A stretch of 64,000 nucleotides of DNA from Actinoplanes philippinensis. Its GTDB lineage: Bacteria; Actinomycetota; Actinomycetes; Mycobacteriales; Micromonosporaceae. The stretch's first letter is position 1. Each line of letters begins with the position of its first letter. This document shows positions 33,672 to 41,213 of this stretch, piece by piece. The stretch spans positions 434,001 to 498,000 of the forward strand of contig NZ_FONV01000008.1 in assembly GCF_900113015.1 (NCBI RefSeq), written 5' to 3'. Below the pieces are notes generated by a model, which worked only from the letters and a program-made list of their open reading frames with translations, was not told where the DNA came from and ran no database searches. The position numbers were made by a program, and so were the translations under genes.

Positions 33672-33767
33672 ATCCACCCGGGCTGGGTGGTCGCCGTACA
33701 CCTGGGCTTTTAGCGTCCGCTCGAGCCCGTCATCGCGAGGTGACGAGAGACCGAGGAGAACGAACCG

Positions 33768-35888
33768 ATGCCAGACTTCAATCGCCGCCTGCTGCCGCTG
33801 CTGGGACACAGTGGCGGCAGCCGGGACGCGATGACCTGTCTGTACCGCTGTGGCAACGCCTGTGACCACCCCGCCCCGAACGGATCGGACAATCCGTACC
33901 TGGGCGACGTTGTCAACGCCGAGATGACCCGCCGTGGCGTGGTCCGCGCCGGCGCCGTCGGCGCCATGGTGCTCGGCTTCGGCGGCTCCGCGCTCGCGGC
34001 CGCCTCACCGGCCATGGCCGCCCCCGTCGAGACCGCCCCGCTCGGCGGCGCTCTCGGCCACGGCCACCACCCGCAGAAAGCCGGCAAGCTGACCTTCGAG
34101 ACGGTCGCCCCGAACACCCTGGACCAGGTCAGCATCCCGGCCGGGTACCGCTCGTCCGTGGTGATCCGCTGGGGCGACCCGGTGGTGCCCGGCGCTCCCG
34201 CCTTCCAGATCGGCAACCAGACCGCGGCCGCCCAGGCGAAGCAGTTCGGCTACAACAACGACTTCGTCGGTGTCGTGCCGCTGCCGGGCTGCGGGGGCGA
34301 CCGGGCCCTGCTCGTGGTCAACCACGAGTACACCAACGAGAACCTGATGTTCCCCGGCTTCACCACTCTGGACGCTCTCGGCGTCGAGCAGCTGAAGATC
34401 GCCATGGCGGCGCACGGCCTGTCGGTCGTGGAGATCGAGCGGGTCGGGCGTACCGGTGAATGGAAGCCGGTCAAGGGCCGCAAGCTGCGGTACAACCGCC
34501 GGATCACCGCGCTGGAGACCGAGTTCAAGCTGACCGGCCCGGTGGCCGGCTCGGCGCTGGTGCGGACCGCCGCCGACCCGGCCGGCAAGATCGTCATCGG
34601 TACGCTGAACAACTGCTCCGGTGGCGTCACCCCGTGGGGCACCGTGCTGTCCGGCGAGGAGAACTTCAACCAGTACTTCGTCGGCGGTGACGGCGCTCCG
34701 GCCGACGCCAAGCCGAAGCTGGCCCGCTACGGCATCTCCACCACGGCCCGCTACCCGAGCGACAGCCGCAAGTGGGACCGGGCACAGGAGCGTTTCGACC
34801 TGGCCAAGCACCCGAACGAGGCGAACCGGTTCGGCTGGATCGTCGAGGTCGACCCGTTCGACCCGGAGGGCCGCCCGCGCAAGCACACCGCGATGGGCCG
34901 GCTCAAGCACGAGGGCGCCAACGTCATCGTCGCCAAGAACGGCAAGGTCGTCGCGTACATGGGCGACGACGAGCGCTTCGACTACCTGTACAAGTTCGTG
35001 TCGGACAAGAAGTACATCGACAGCGACGCGCCGTGGGCCCGTAAGCACAACCTGACGCTGCTGGAGTCGGGCACCCTCTACGTCGCCAAGGTCACCGGCG
35101 ACAGCGACCCGGCCGAGATCGACGGCACCGGCAAGCTGCCCGCCGACGGCAGGTTCGACGGCAAGGGCCAGTGGATCAAGCTGGTCTCCGGCAACACCTC
35201 GTTCGTGCCCGGCTTCACCGCCGTCGACGTGCTCACCTTCACCCGGCTCGCCGGCGACGCGGTCGGCGCCACCAAGATGGACCGTCCCGAGGACGTCCAG
35301 CCGAGCCTGCGTACCGGCAAGATCTACGCGGCGATGACCAACAACACCAACCGTGGTGTCGGCACGAACGCCAAGCCGGACGAGGCGAACCCGCGCAACG
35401 CGAACAAGCACGGCCACATCTTCGAGATCACCGAGGACCGCGGCGACCACACCGGCACCGGCTTCACCTGGCAGCTGCCGATCGTGTGCGGCGACCCGGC
35501 CGCCGCCGACACCTACTTCGGCGGCTACGACAAGACCGCGGTCTCCCCGATCTCCTGCCCGGACAACGTCGCCTTCGACAGCGCCGGCAACCTGTGGATC
35601 TCCACCGACGGCAACGCGCTCGGCAGCAACGACGGCCTGTTCGCCACGCCGATCGAGGGCAAGGAGCGCGGCCACCTGCGCCAGTTCCTGACCGTGCCCA
35701 AGGGCGCCGAGACCTGCGGCCCGTTCATCACCTCCGACGACAAGTCGGTCTTCGTGGCGGTCCAGCACCCCGGCGAGATCACCGGCGCGTCGGTCGAGAA
35801 GCCGGCGTCGGTGTGGCCCGACGGCGGCTTCGCCAAGCCCGGCGTCGTCGTCACCTGGCACAAGGACGGCCGCCCGATCGGCAGCTGA
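33768..35888 (+). CDS. phoX: PhoX-family alkaline phosphatase, Tat-exported
   Basis: Secreted phosphatase of 706 residues. The first 52 residues carry the conserved actinobacterial PhoX leader (TCLYRCGNACDHP, NPYLGDVV), then the twin-arginine signal MTRRGVVRAGAVGAMVLGFGG with Arg at 55-56. The mature part has the beta-propeller signatures FVGVVPLPG, LVVNHEYTNENLMFPG, NNCSGGVTPWGTVLSGEENFN and RPEDVQPS, which carry Ca/Fe ligands in this family. It releases phosphate from organic esters outside the cell. It is preceded by a PHO box and followed by an exceptionally long hairpin, so it is transcribed alone. Confidence 0.93.
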   Translation: MPDFNRRLLPLLGHSGGSRDAMTCLYRCGNACDHPAPNGSDNPYLGDVVNAEMTRRGVVRAGAVGAMVLGFGGSALAAASPAMAAPVETAPLGGALGHGHHPQKAGKLTFETVAPNTLDQVSIPAGYRSSVVIRWGDPVVPGAPAFQIGNQTAAAQAKQFGYNNDFVGVVPLPGCGGDRALLVVNHEYTNENLMFPGFTTLDALGVEQLKIAMAAHGLSVVEIERVGRTGEWKPVKGRKLRYNRRITALETEFKLTGPVAGSALVRTAADPAGKIVIGTLNNCSGGVTPWGTVLSGEENFNQYFVGGDGAPADAKPKLARYGISTTARYPSDSRKWDRAQERFDLAKHPNEANRFGWIVEVDPFDPEGRPRKHTAMGRLKHEGANVIVAKNGKVVAYMGDDERFDYLYKFVSDKKYIDSDAPWARKHNLTLLESGTLYVAKVTGDSDPAEIDGTGKLPADGRFDGKGQWIKLVSGNTSFVPGFTAVDVLTFTRLAGDAVGATKMDRPEDVQPSLRTGKIYAAMTNNTNRGVGTNAKPDEANPRNANKHGHIFEITEDRGDHTGTGFTWQLPIVCGDPAAADTYFGGYDKTAVSPISCPDNVAFDSAGNLWISTDGNALGSNDGLFATPIEGKERGHLRQFLTVPKGAETCGPFITSDDKSVFVAVQHPGEITGASVEKPASVWPDGGFAKPGVVVTWHKDGRPIGS

Positions 35889-35896
35889 CCCGGCAC

Positions 35897-35932
35897 CCGG
35901 AGCGGCCGTGGCCCGGGCCACGGCCGCTCCGG
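35897..35932 (+). terminator. 36-base perfect palindrome after phoX
   Basis: CCGGAGCGGCCGTGGCCC (35897-35914) is followed directly by its exact reverse complement (35915-35932), nine bases past the phoX stop. It can fold into a 16-base stem with a minimal loop and is followed by CGTTT, so it is most simply a strong terminator. Confidence 0.75.
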
Positions 35933-36092
35933 CGTTTCCGGCGAGCCTCCGGCCGTACCCGGCGGAGATTTGTCCTCCGCCGCGTCGACCTCACGCGATC
36001 GTGCCAATCGCGTCGAATGGGGTTGGCTGGGCGAATCCCGGAGGCCAGGGTGGGTCGGGTACATGCGCCGAACACCGCGGGGGTGACGGATC

Positions 36093-37616
36093 GTGACCGA
36101 ATCCTGGACCACGACCAGATCGAGGACTGCACCAGCACAGCGGACACCGTCGGACGGTCCACCGGCCGACGCCCCGCCATCGCCGCCCGGACGGGCGTCA
36201 CCGCGCGACCTCGGGCGGTTCCTCCCTGTCGTGCCGGGCCTGCTCATGCTCGCGATCGCCCTGGTCGGCGCGGGCCGGCCGGTGCTCAGCTGGGACGAGG
36301 TCACCTCGGCGGAGGTCGCCTCCCGGTCGGTGCCGCAGATCCTCGACGTCATTCCCAACATAGACGCCGTATTCGGCCCGTACTACCTTTTCCTCCACTT
36401 CTGGACGGCGATCGCCGGAACCGGGGAGGTCACGCTGCGGCTGCCGTCCATCCTGGCCATGGCCGGCGCCGTCACCATCGCCGCCGAGATCGGACGACGA
36501 CTCTTCACCCCGGCCACCGGCCTGATCGCCGGCGTGCTCCTGTGCTTCGTGCCGAACACCTCGCGGTACGCCGCCGAGGCCCGCCCCTACGCCTTCGCCT
36601 GCTTCTTCGCGGCGCTCGCGTTCCTCCTGCTGGCCGGAGCGGTCCGGCAGGGCGGCCGATGGCGATGGACGGGGTACGGCCTGAGCGTCCTGTTCCTCGG
36701 CCTCTCCCACCTGATCGCCCTCACCACGCTGGCCGCGCACGCCGCCTACCTCGCCGTCCACGCACGCGACCGGCTGCGGCCCTGGATGGTCACCGCCGGT
36801 GTGGCGGTCCTGCCGGTCCTGCCGATCGCCTACCTCGGCACCACGCAGGAGGACACCCAGCTGCACTGGGTCGCGCCGATCACGCTGTCCCGGATCCACG
36901 ACATGCCCGGTGAGATCACCGGTTCCCGTGAGGTCGCGTGGCTGCTGATCGGCCTCGCCGTCCTCGCCGTGTGGCGGCCCGCCCGGCGCCTGCTGCCGGT
37001 CGCCGTCTACGCCGTCGCGCCGCTGGCCGTGGTCGCCGTCGTGTCGGCGCTGATCTCCCCGATGTGGGTCGCCCGCTACCTGCTGGTCGTCCTCACCCCG
37101 CTGGCGCTGCTCGCCGCCGTGGCCCTGCTCGCCGGAGAGCGGTCCCGCGCCACGATCGTGCGGGCCGTCGTGGTGGTGCTGCTCCTCGGGTTCGCCGCCG
37201 TCCCCGGTGAGCGGGCGGTGCGCCGGCCCACCGCCAAGAACGGCGCCGACTACCGGACCATCGCGAAGATCATCGGCGCGGACGTACGCCCCGGCGACAT
37301 CATCGTCTACCCGGACGGCAACCGTGCCATCCGCGCCGGAACCGCCTACTACCTGCGCCGCCGGCCCGCCGCACCGGCCGACGTGCTGGTCGAGGTGCCG
37401 TCCGCGCGGACCGGATGGCTGATCGCCCACGAGTACGCGGACCCCGTGCCGAAGGTCACCGGCGCCCCGCGGATCTGGCTCGTCATCGCCGACCGGCGCC
37501 CCGACCCGCTCACCGCCCGGGCCGATCTGGCGCCGCTGATCACGTCGGGGTATCACCGGGCCGGGTTCTGGCAGCCGAAGAGCGCCACCGTCGCCCTGTA
37601 CGAGAAGAACAGCTGA
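36093..37616 (+). CDS. Multispanning glycosyltransferase, mannosyltransferase (GT39-like) family
   Basis: Integral-membrane protein of 507 residues with a Pro-rich cytoplasmic N-terminus (1-45) and ten or more membrane helices. After the first helix comes VLSWDEVTSAEVASRS; an acidic pair in this first loop is the catalytic feature of polyprenyl-phosphate-sugar-dependent transferases. RYAAEARPYAFACFFAALA is a second family signature. The last 130 residues form a soluble extracytoplasmic domain (VRPGDIIVYPDGNRAIRAG). Start: GTG 36093 with a GGGGGTGA ribosome site. Acceptor, protein or glycolipid, is unknown. Transcribed alone after the phoX terminator. Confidence 0.85.
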   Translation: MTESWTTTRSRTAPAQRTPSDGPPADAPPSPPGRASPRDLGRFLPVVPGLLMLAIALVGAGRPVLSWDEVTSAEVASRSVPQILDVIPNIDAVFGPYYLFLHFWTAIAGTGEVTLRLPSILAMAGAVTIAAEIGRRLFTPATGLIAGVLLCFVPNTSRYAAEARPYAFACFFAALAFLLLAGAVRQGGRWRWTGYGLSVLFLGLSHLIALTTLAAHAAYLAVHARDRLRPWMVTAGVAVLPVLPIAYLGTTQEDTQLHWVAPITLSRIHDMPGEITGSREVAWLLIGLAVLAVWRPARRLLPVAVYAVAPLAVVAVVSALISPMWVARYLLVVLTPLALLAAVALLAGERSRATIVRAVVVVLLLGFAAVPGERAVRRPTAKNGADYRTIAKIIGADVRPGDIIVYPDGNRAIRAGTAYYLRRRPAAPADVLVEVPSARTGWLIAHEYADPVPKVTGAPRIWLVIADRRPDPLTARADLAPLITSGYHRAGFWQPKSATVALYEKNS

Positions 37617-37656
37617 CCGCTTGGCCCGTCCTCGGCGGGATGGCAGGCTGGCCGCC

Positions 37657-38598
37657 ATGAAGGTTCTGCTGCCCGGCTCCGTCGCGCTCGACCCGGACCT
37701 GCCCGAGGGCGTGCACGGCGTCGTCTACGACGTGCACGCCCCGGTGCCGGAGCAGCACACCGACGCCGAGGTCTTCGTGGCCTGGGGCAACTCCGGCGAC
37801 AACCTGGCCGACGCGGCGCGGCGGCTCAAGGCGGTCCGCTGGGTGCAGACGCTCGCCGCCGGGCCGGACGCGGTGCTGCAGGCCGGGTTCGCCGCGGACG
37901 TGGTCGTGACCGCGGGGCTCGGGCTGCACGACCGGACCGTCGCCGAGCACACCCTCGGGCTGGTGCTGGCCGCCGCCCGTCGTCTGAACCTGCTGGTCCG
38001 GGCACAGATCGGGCGACGCTGGGCGGGCGAGCTCGGCGGCCTGCAGCCGGTCCGGGACAGCGGATCCTTCCGTACGCTCGGCGACGCGAACGTGGTCGTC
38101 TGGGGATTCGGCGGCATAGCGGCCCGGCTCGCGCCCCTGCTGGCCGCCCTCGGGGCGCACGTCACCGGCGTGGCGAGGCATGCGGGGGAGCGGCACGGGT
38201 TCCCGGTCGTCACCGCCGGCGCGCTGCCGGAGCTGCTGCCCGCCACCGACCTGCTGATCAGTATCCTGCCCGCCACCCCGGCCACCACGGGCCTGGTCGG
38301 CGCCGGGGTGTTCGAGCTGCTGCCCGACCACGCCTGGGTGGTCAACGTCGGCCGCGGCGCCACCCTCGACGAGACCGCCCTGCTGGCCGCGATCCGTTCC
38401 GGCCGGCTGGCGGGCGCCGCCCTGGACGTCTTCGAGACCGAGCCGCTGCCGGTGACGTCCGGCCTCTGGGACGAACCCGGCGTGATCATCACCCCGCACG
38501 CCGCGGGCGGCCGTCCGGAGGGCGCGTCCGGGCTGCTCAGCGACAACATCGCCGCCTACCGGGAGGGCCGTCCGCTCCGCAACCTCGTCGCCCGCTGA
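37657..38598 (+). CDS. D-isomer-specific 2-hydroxyacid dehydrogenase
   Basis: NAD-dependent dehydrogenase of 313 residues. Features: MKVLLPGSVAL start, substrate loop QTLAAGPDAVL, nucleotide-binding VVWGFGGIAARLAPLLAALG (near 148), catalytic Arg in NVGRGATLDETAL, Glu in ALDVFETEPLP and His in ITPHAAG. Some family members act on phosphoglycerate, others on lactate or glyoxylate; this short form without ACT domain resembles the hydroxyacid/glyoxylate group. ATG 37657 was preferred; TTG at 37621 would add 12 basic residues. Downstream of the glycosyltransferase by 40 bases, convergent with the XRE gene nine bases away. Confidence 0.92.
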   Translation: MKVLLPGSVALDPDLPEGVHGVVYDVHAPVPEQHTDAEVFVAWGNSGDNLADAARRLKAVRWVQTLAAGPDAVLQAGFAADVVVTAGLGLHDRTVAEHTLGLVLAAARRLNLLVRAQIGRRWAGELGGLQPVRDSGSFRTLGDANVVVWGFGGIAARLAPLLAALGAHVTGVARHAGERHGFPVVTAGALPELLPATDLLISILPATPATTGLVGAGVFELLPDHAWVVNVGRGATLDETALLAAIRSGRLAGAALDVFETEPLPVTSGLWDEPGVIITPHAAGGRPEGASGLLSDNIAAYREGRPLRNLVAR

Positions 38599-38607
38599 GA
38601 CGGCGGG

Positions 38608-39174
38608 TCAGCGCGAACGGGCGCGGACGTGCAGGCGCTCGCCCTGCGGCCCGAAGATGTTGATCAGCTCGGCGGGCTCCGGACCGGCGTTGCCGATCGA
38701 GTGCGGCAAACGCGTGTCGAACTCGGCGGCCTCACCCGGGCCGAGCACCAGGTCGTGGTCGCCGAGCAGCAGACGGACCCGACCGGACAGGACGTAGAGC
38801 CACTCGTACCCCTCATGGGTCTTCTGTTCCTGCCCGCACGGCGGCGGTCCGGGCGGCAGGATCTGCTTGAAGGCCTGTGGCCCGCCCGGACGGCGGCTGA
38901 GCGGGATGAACGTGTGCCCGTCACGCTGGACGGGCCGGGCCCGGACCCGGGGGTCGCCGGTGTCCGGCGCGTCGACCAGCTCGTCGAGGGTCACCTGGTA
39001 GGCCTCGGCGAGCGGCAGCAGCAGTTCGAGGGTGGGCCGCCGGGCGCCGGACTCGAGACGGGACAGGGTGCTCACCGAGATGCCGGTGGTCTCGGCCAGC
39101 CGGGTGAGAGTGAGGTCCCGCTGCTGTCGTAGTTCGCGCAGCCGGGGACCGACCGCGGTGAGCGCTTTTGCCAT
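38608..39174 (-). CDS. XRE-family regulator with cupin sensor domain
   Basis: A 188-residue regulator. Residues 5-65 form a Cro/CI HTH (LRELRQQRDLTLTRLAETTGISVSTLSRLESG), and 100-185 a cupin barrel (EGYEWLYVLSGRVRLLLGDHDLVLGPGEAAEFDTRLPHSIGN) with candidate metal-ligand positions. It is transcribed away from the reductase-methyltransferase fusion, 82 bases apart. Members of this type commonly control the divergent gene. A GGCAAC/GTTGCC palindrome begins four bases upstream of its start codon and would be a suitable autoregulatory site. The start ATG gives the family-typical MAKALTAVGPRLRELR beginning. Confidence 0.92.
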   Translation of the reverse strand: MAKALTAVGPRLRELRQQRDLTLTRLAETTGISVSTLSRLESGARRPTLELLLPLAEAYQVTLDELVDAPDTGDPRVRARPVQRDGHTFIPLSRRPGGPQAFKQILPPGPPPCGQEQKTHEGYEWLYVLSGRVRLLLGDHDLVLGPGEAAEFDTRLPHSIGNAGPEPAELINIFGPQGERLHVRARSR

Positions 39175-39177
39175 AAC

Positions 39178-39193
39178 GGCAACGATAGTTGCC
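39178..39193. promoter_or_regulatory. Palindrome at the XRE gene start, candidate operator
   Basis: GGCAAC (39178-39183), GATA, GTTGCC (39188-39193): six-base perfect arms just upstream of the XRE start codon, in the gap to the divergent fusion gene. Likely the regulator's own binding site. It leaves little room for a ribosome site. Confidence 0.45.
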
Positions 39194-39256
39194 ACCCGTC
39201 CGAGGTGGGAGCACGGTGGAGCGCAGAGAACGGACGGGCGAGAGAGGAACAACGCC

Positions 39257-40834
39257 GTGGAGAAGCAGTCGTACGACGTCGTGGTGATCGGTGGCGGCGC
39301 GGCCGGCCTGAGCGGGGCGCTGGCGCTCGCCCGGTCACGGCGATCAGTGCTGGTGGTGGACAGCGGCGAGCCGCGCAACGCCCCCGCCGCGCACATGCAC
39401 AACCTGCTCGGCCGGGACGGGACGCCGCCGGGGGAGCTGCTGGCCGCGGGCCGGGCGGAGATCATCGGGTACGGCGCCGAGGTGGTGACCGGCCGCGCCG
39501 AGTCGGCGGCGCGTGACGGCGCCGGGTTCCGGGTGACGCTCGACGACGGCCGGGAGGCCCGCGGCCGGCGGCTGCTGGTCGCGACCGGCCTGGTCGACGA
39601 GTTGCCGGACATCCCGGGACTGGCCGGGCGCTGGGGCCGGGACGTGGCGCACTGCCCGTACTGCCACGGGTGGGAGCTGCGCGACCAGCGGATCGGCGTG
39701 ATCGCCAACGGGCCGCTCAGCGTGGTGCAGGCGCAGATGTGGCGGCAGATCAGCCCGCACGTGCTGATCCTGCTCAACGGCGGCGAGGCGTTCGCGACCG
39801 GGCCCTCGGAGGAGCTGGCCGCACGGGGCATCCCGGTGGTGCCGGGCGTCATCGAGGGCCTGCAGCTGTCCGGTGACCGGCTCACCGGCGTACGGCTGGC
39901 CGGCGGCGACGTGGTCGCGGTGGACGCCGTCGTGGCCGGGCCGCGGTTCACCGCCCGCTCCGGGGTGCTGGAGTCGCTGGGCCTGGAGGCGGCCGGTTTC
40001 GAGATGCACGGCCACCTGCTGGGCCGGCGCATCTCCGCGGACGAGAGCGGCGCCACCACCGTGCCCGGCGTGTGGGTGGCCGGCAACGTGACCAACCTGG
40101 GCGCCACCGTGGCGGTCGCCGTCGCCGGCGGCCAGACCGCGGCGGCCGCCATCAACCTGGACCTGATCGCCGAGGACACCCGGGACGCGGTCGCCGCCTA
40201 CCGGGACCGGATCGCCACCATGTTCACCGAGGACGCCTGGGAGGAGCGCTACCGCGGCAAGGACGCGATCTGGAGCGGCCGCCCCAACCCGGTCCTGGTC
40301 ACCGAGGTGAGCGGTCTGGCGCCGGGCCGGGCCCTGGACGTCGGCTGCGGCGAGGGCGCCGACGCGGTGTGGCTGGCGAAGCAGGGCTGGGAGGTGACAG
40401 GCGTCGACATCTCCACCGTCGCCCTGGGCCGGGCGGCCGGCCACGCCGCCGCCGCGGGGGTCGGCGAGCGGATCACCTTCCGGCACGCGGATCTTCAGGA
40501 GGACCGGCCCGATCAGGGGTACGACCTGGTGAGCGCCCAGTTCATGCACCTGCCGCCGGAGCCGCGCCGGGACCTGTACACCCGCCTGGCCGAGGCCGTA
40601 GCCCCCGGCGGCACCCTGCTCGTCGTCGGCCACCACCCGTCCGACCTGGCGACCTTCGTGGGCCGGATGCACTTCCCGGACATGCTGTTCACGGCCGAGG
40701 AGATCGCCGCGCTGCTCCCGCCGGACGGCTGGAAGATCGTCACCGCGGAGGCCCGGCCCCGCCCGGCCACCGACCCGGAAGGCCGCGAGATCACCATCCA
40801 CGACGCGGTCCTGGTGGCCCAGCGTCACGCCTGA
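39257..40834 (+). CDS. Fused thioredoxin-reductase-like FAD oxidoreductase and SAM methyltransferase
   Basis: A 525-residue two-enzyme fusion. Residues 1-305 form a TrxR-like flavoprotein: FAD motif VVIGGGAAGLSGALALARS, redox-active CPYC at 133-136 and the late VAGNVTNLGATVAVAVAGGQTAA. Residues 325-525 form a class I methyltransferase with motif I ALDVGCGEGADAVWLAK (near 360), TGVDIS and FMHLPPEPRRDLY. The GTG start at 39257 follows AGAGAGG by nine bases. This fusion is known in actinomycetes, but its substrate is not. The CPYC pair suggests a disulfide-bearing substrate and the second domain could methylate the freed thiol; that is inference. Divergent XRE-cupin gene as likely regulator. Confidence 0.9.
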   Translation: MEKQSYDVVVIGGGAAGLSGALALARSRRSVLVVDSGEPRNAPAAHMHNLLGRDGTPPGELLAAGRAEIIGYGAEVVTGRAESAARDGAGFRVTLDDGREARGRRLLVATGLVDELPDIPGLAGRWGRDVAHCPYCHGWELRDQRIGVIANGPLSVVQAQMWRQISPHVLILLNGGEAFATGPSEELAARGIPVVPGVIEGLQLSGDRLTGVRLAGGDVVAVDAVVAGPRFTARSGVLESLGLEAAGFEMHGHLLGRRISADESGATTVPGVWVAGNVTNLGATVAVAVAGGQTAAAAINLDLIAEDTRDAVAAYRDRIATMFTEDAWEERYRGKDAIWSGRPNPVLVTEVSGLAPGRALDVGCGEGADAVWLAKQGWEVTGVDISTVALGRAAGHAAAAGVGERITFRHADLQEDRPDQGYDLVSAQFMHLPPEPRRDLYTRLAEAVAPGGTLLVVGHHPSDLATFVGRMHFPDMLFTAEEIAALLPPDGWKIVTAEARPRPATDPEGREITIHDAVLVAQRHA

Positions 40835-40850
40835 GCCGTCGCCACGGCCG

Positions 40851-40888
40851 ACCTGTCCGGGCTCCGGCCTGCCGAGGCCCGGACAGGT
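40851..40888 (+). terminator. Hairpin terminator after the fusion gene
   Basis: Perfect 12-base arms ACCTGTCCGGGC (40851-40862) and GCCCGGACAGGT (40877-40888) with a 14-base loop, 16 bases past the stop codon. Followed by TGTCC, without a long T run. Confidence 0.65.
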
Positions 40889-40902
40889 TGTCCCGCGCCG
40901 CC

Positions 40903-41096
40903 TCACCTGCCGGAGCGGCTGCCGGCCGAAGGTGGTCGCGGCCGTTTCACCTGCCGGAGCGGCGGCCGGGTGACGGTGGGAGCGGTCGCGGCCGTCTCAC
41001 CTGCCGGAGCGGCGGCCGGGTGACGGTGGGAGGGGTCGCCGCCGCTTCACCTGTCCGGGCGACGGCCGGCGGACGGTGGGGCCGGTTCGGTGGCCG
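40903..41096. repeat. Tandem repeat of about 50 bases, four copies
   Basis: Copies begin at 40903, 40947, 40997 and 41047 with TCACCTG(C/T)CGG; spacing is 44, 50 and 50 bases. Each copy reads TCACCTGCCGGAGCGGC, then a GGGTGACGGTGGGAG-type stretch, then GGTCGCGGCCG. Copies 2 and 3 are nearly identical, copy 1 lacks six bases, copy 4 is diverged, and a trace of a fifth follows to about 41125. It fills most of the 379-base non-coding stretch (40835-41213) in front of the giant helicase; the rest holds the preceding hairpin and no gene. Confidence 0.85.
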
Positions 41097-41213
41097 GATT
41101 ACCCGTGTGAGCGACGGCCGGCCGAGCCTTGGCGGGCGATATGTACGGCTATTGGCCTACTGTTTGCGGGCAAATGGGCAACGTGGCCCTCATGGCCTTG
41201 CTGGAATGGGCTC

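Noticed and set aside
40903..41096. CRISPR array
   Set aside because: Repeats are direct and contiguous at 50 bases without variable spacers, and no cas genes are near.
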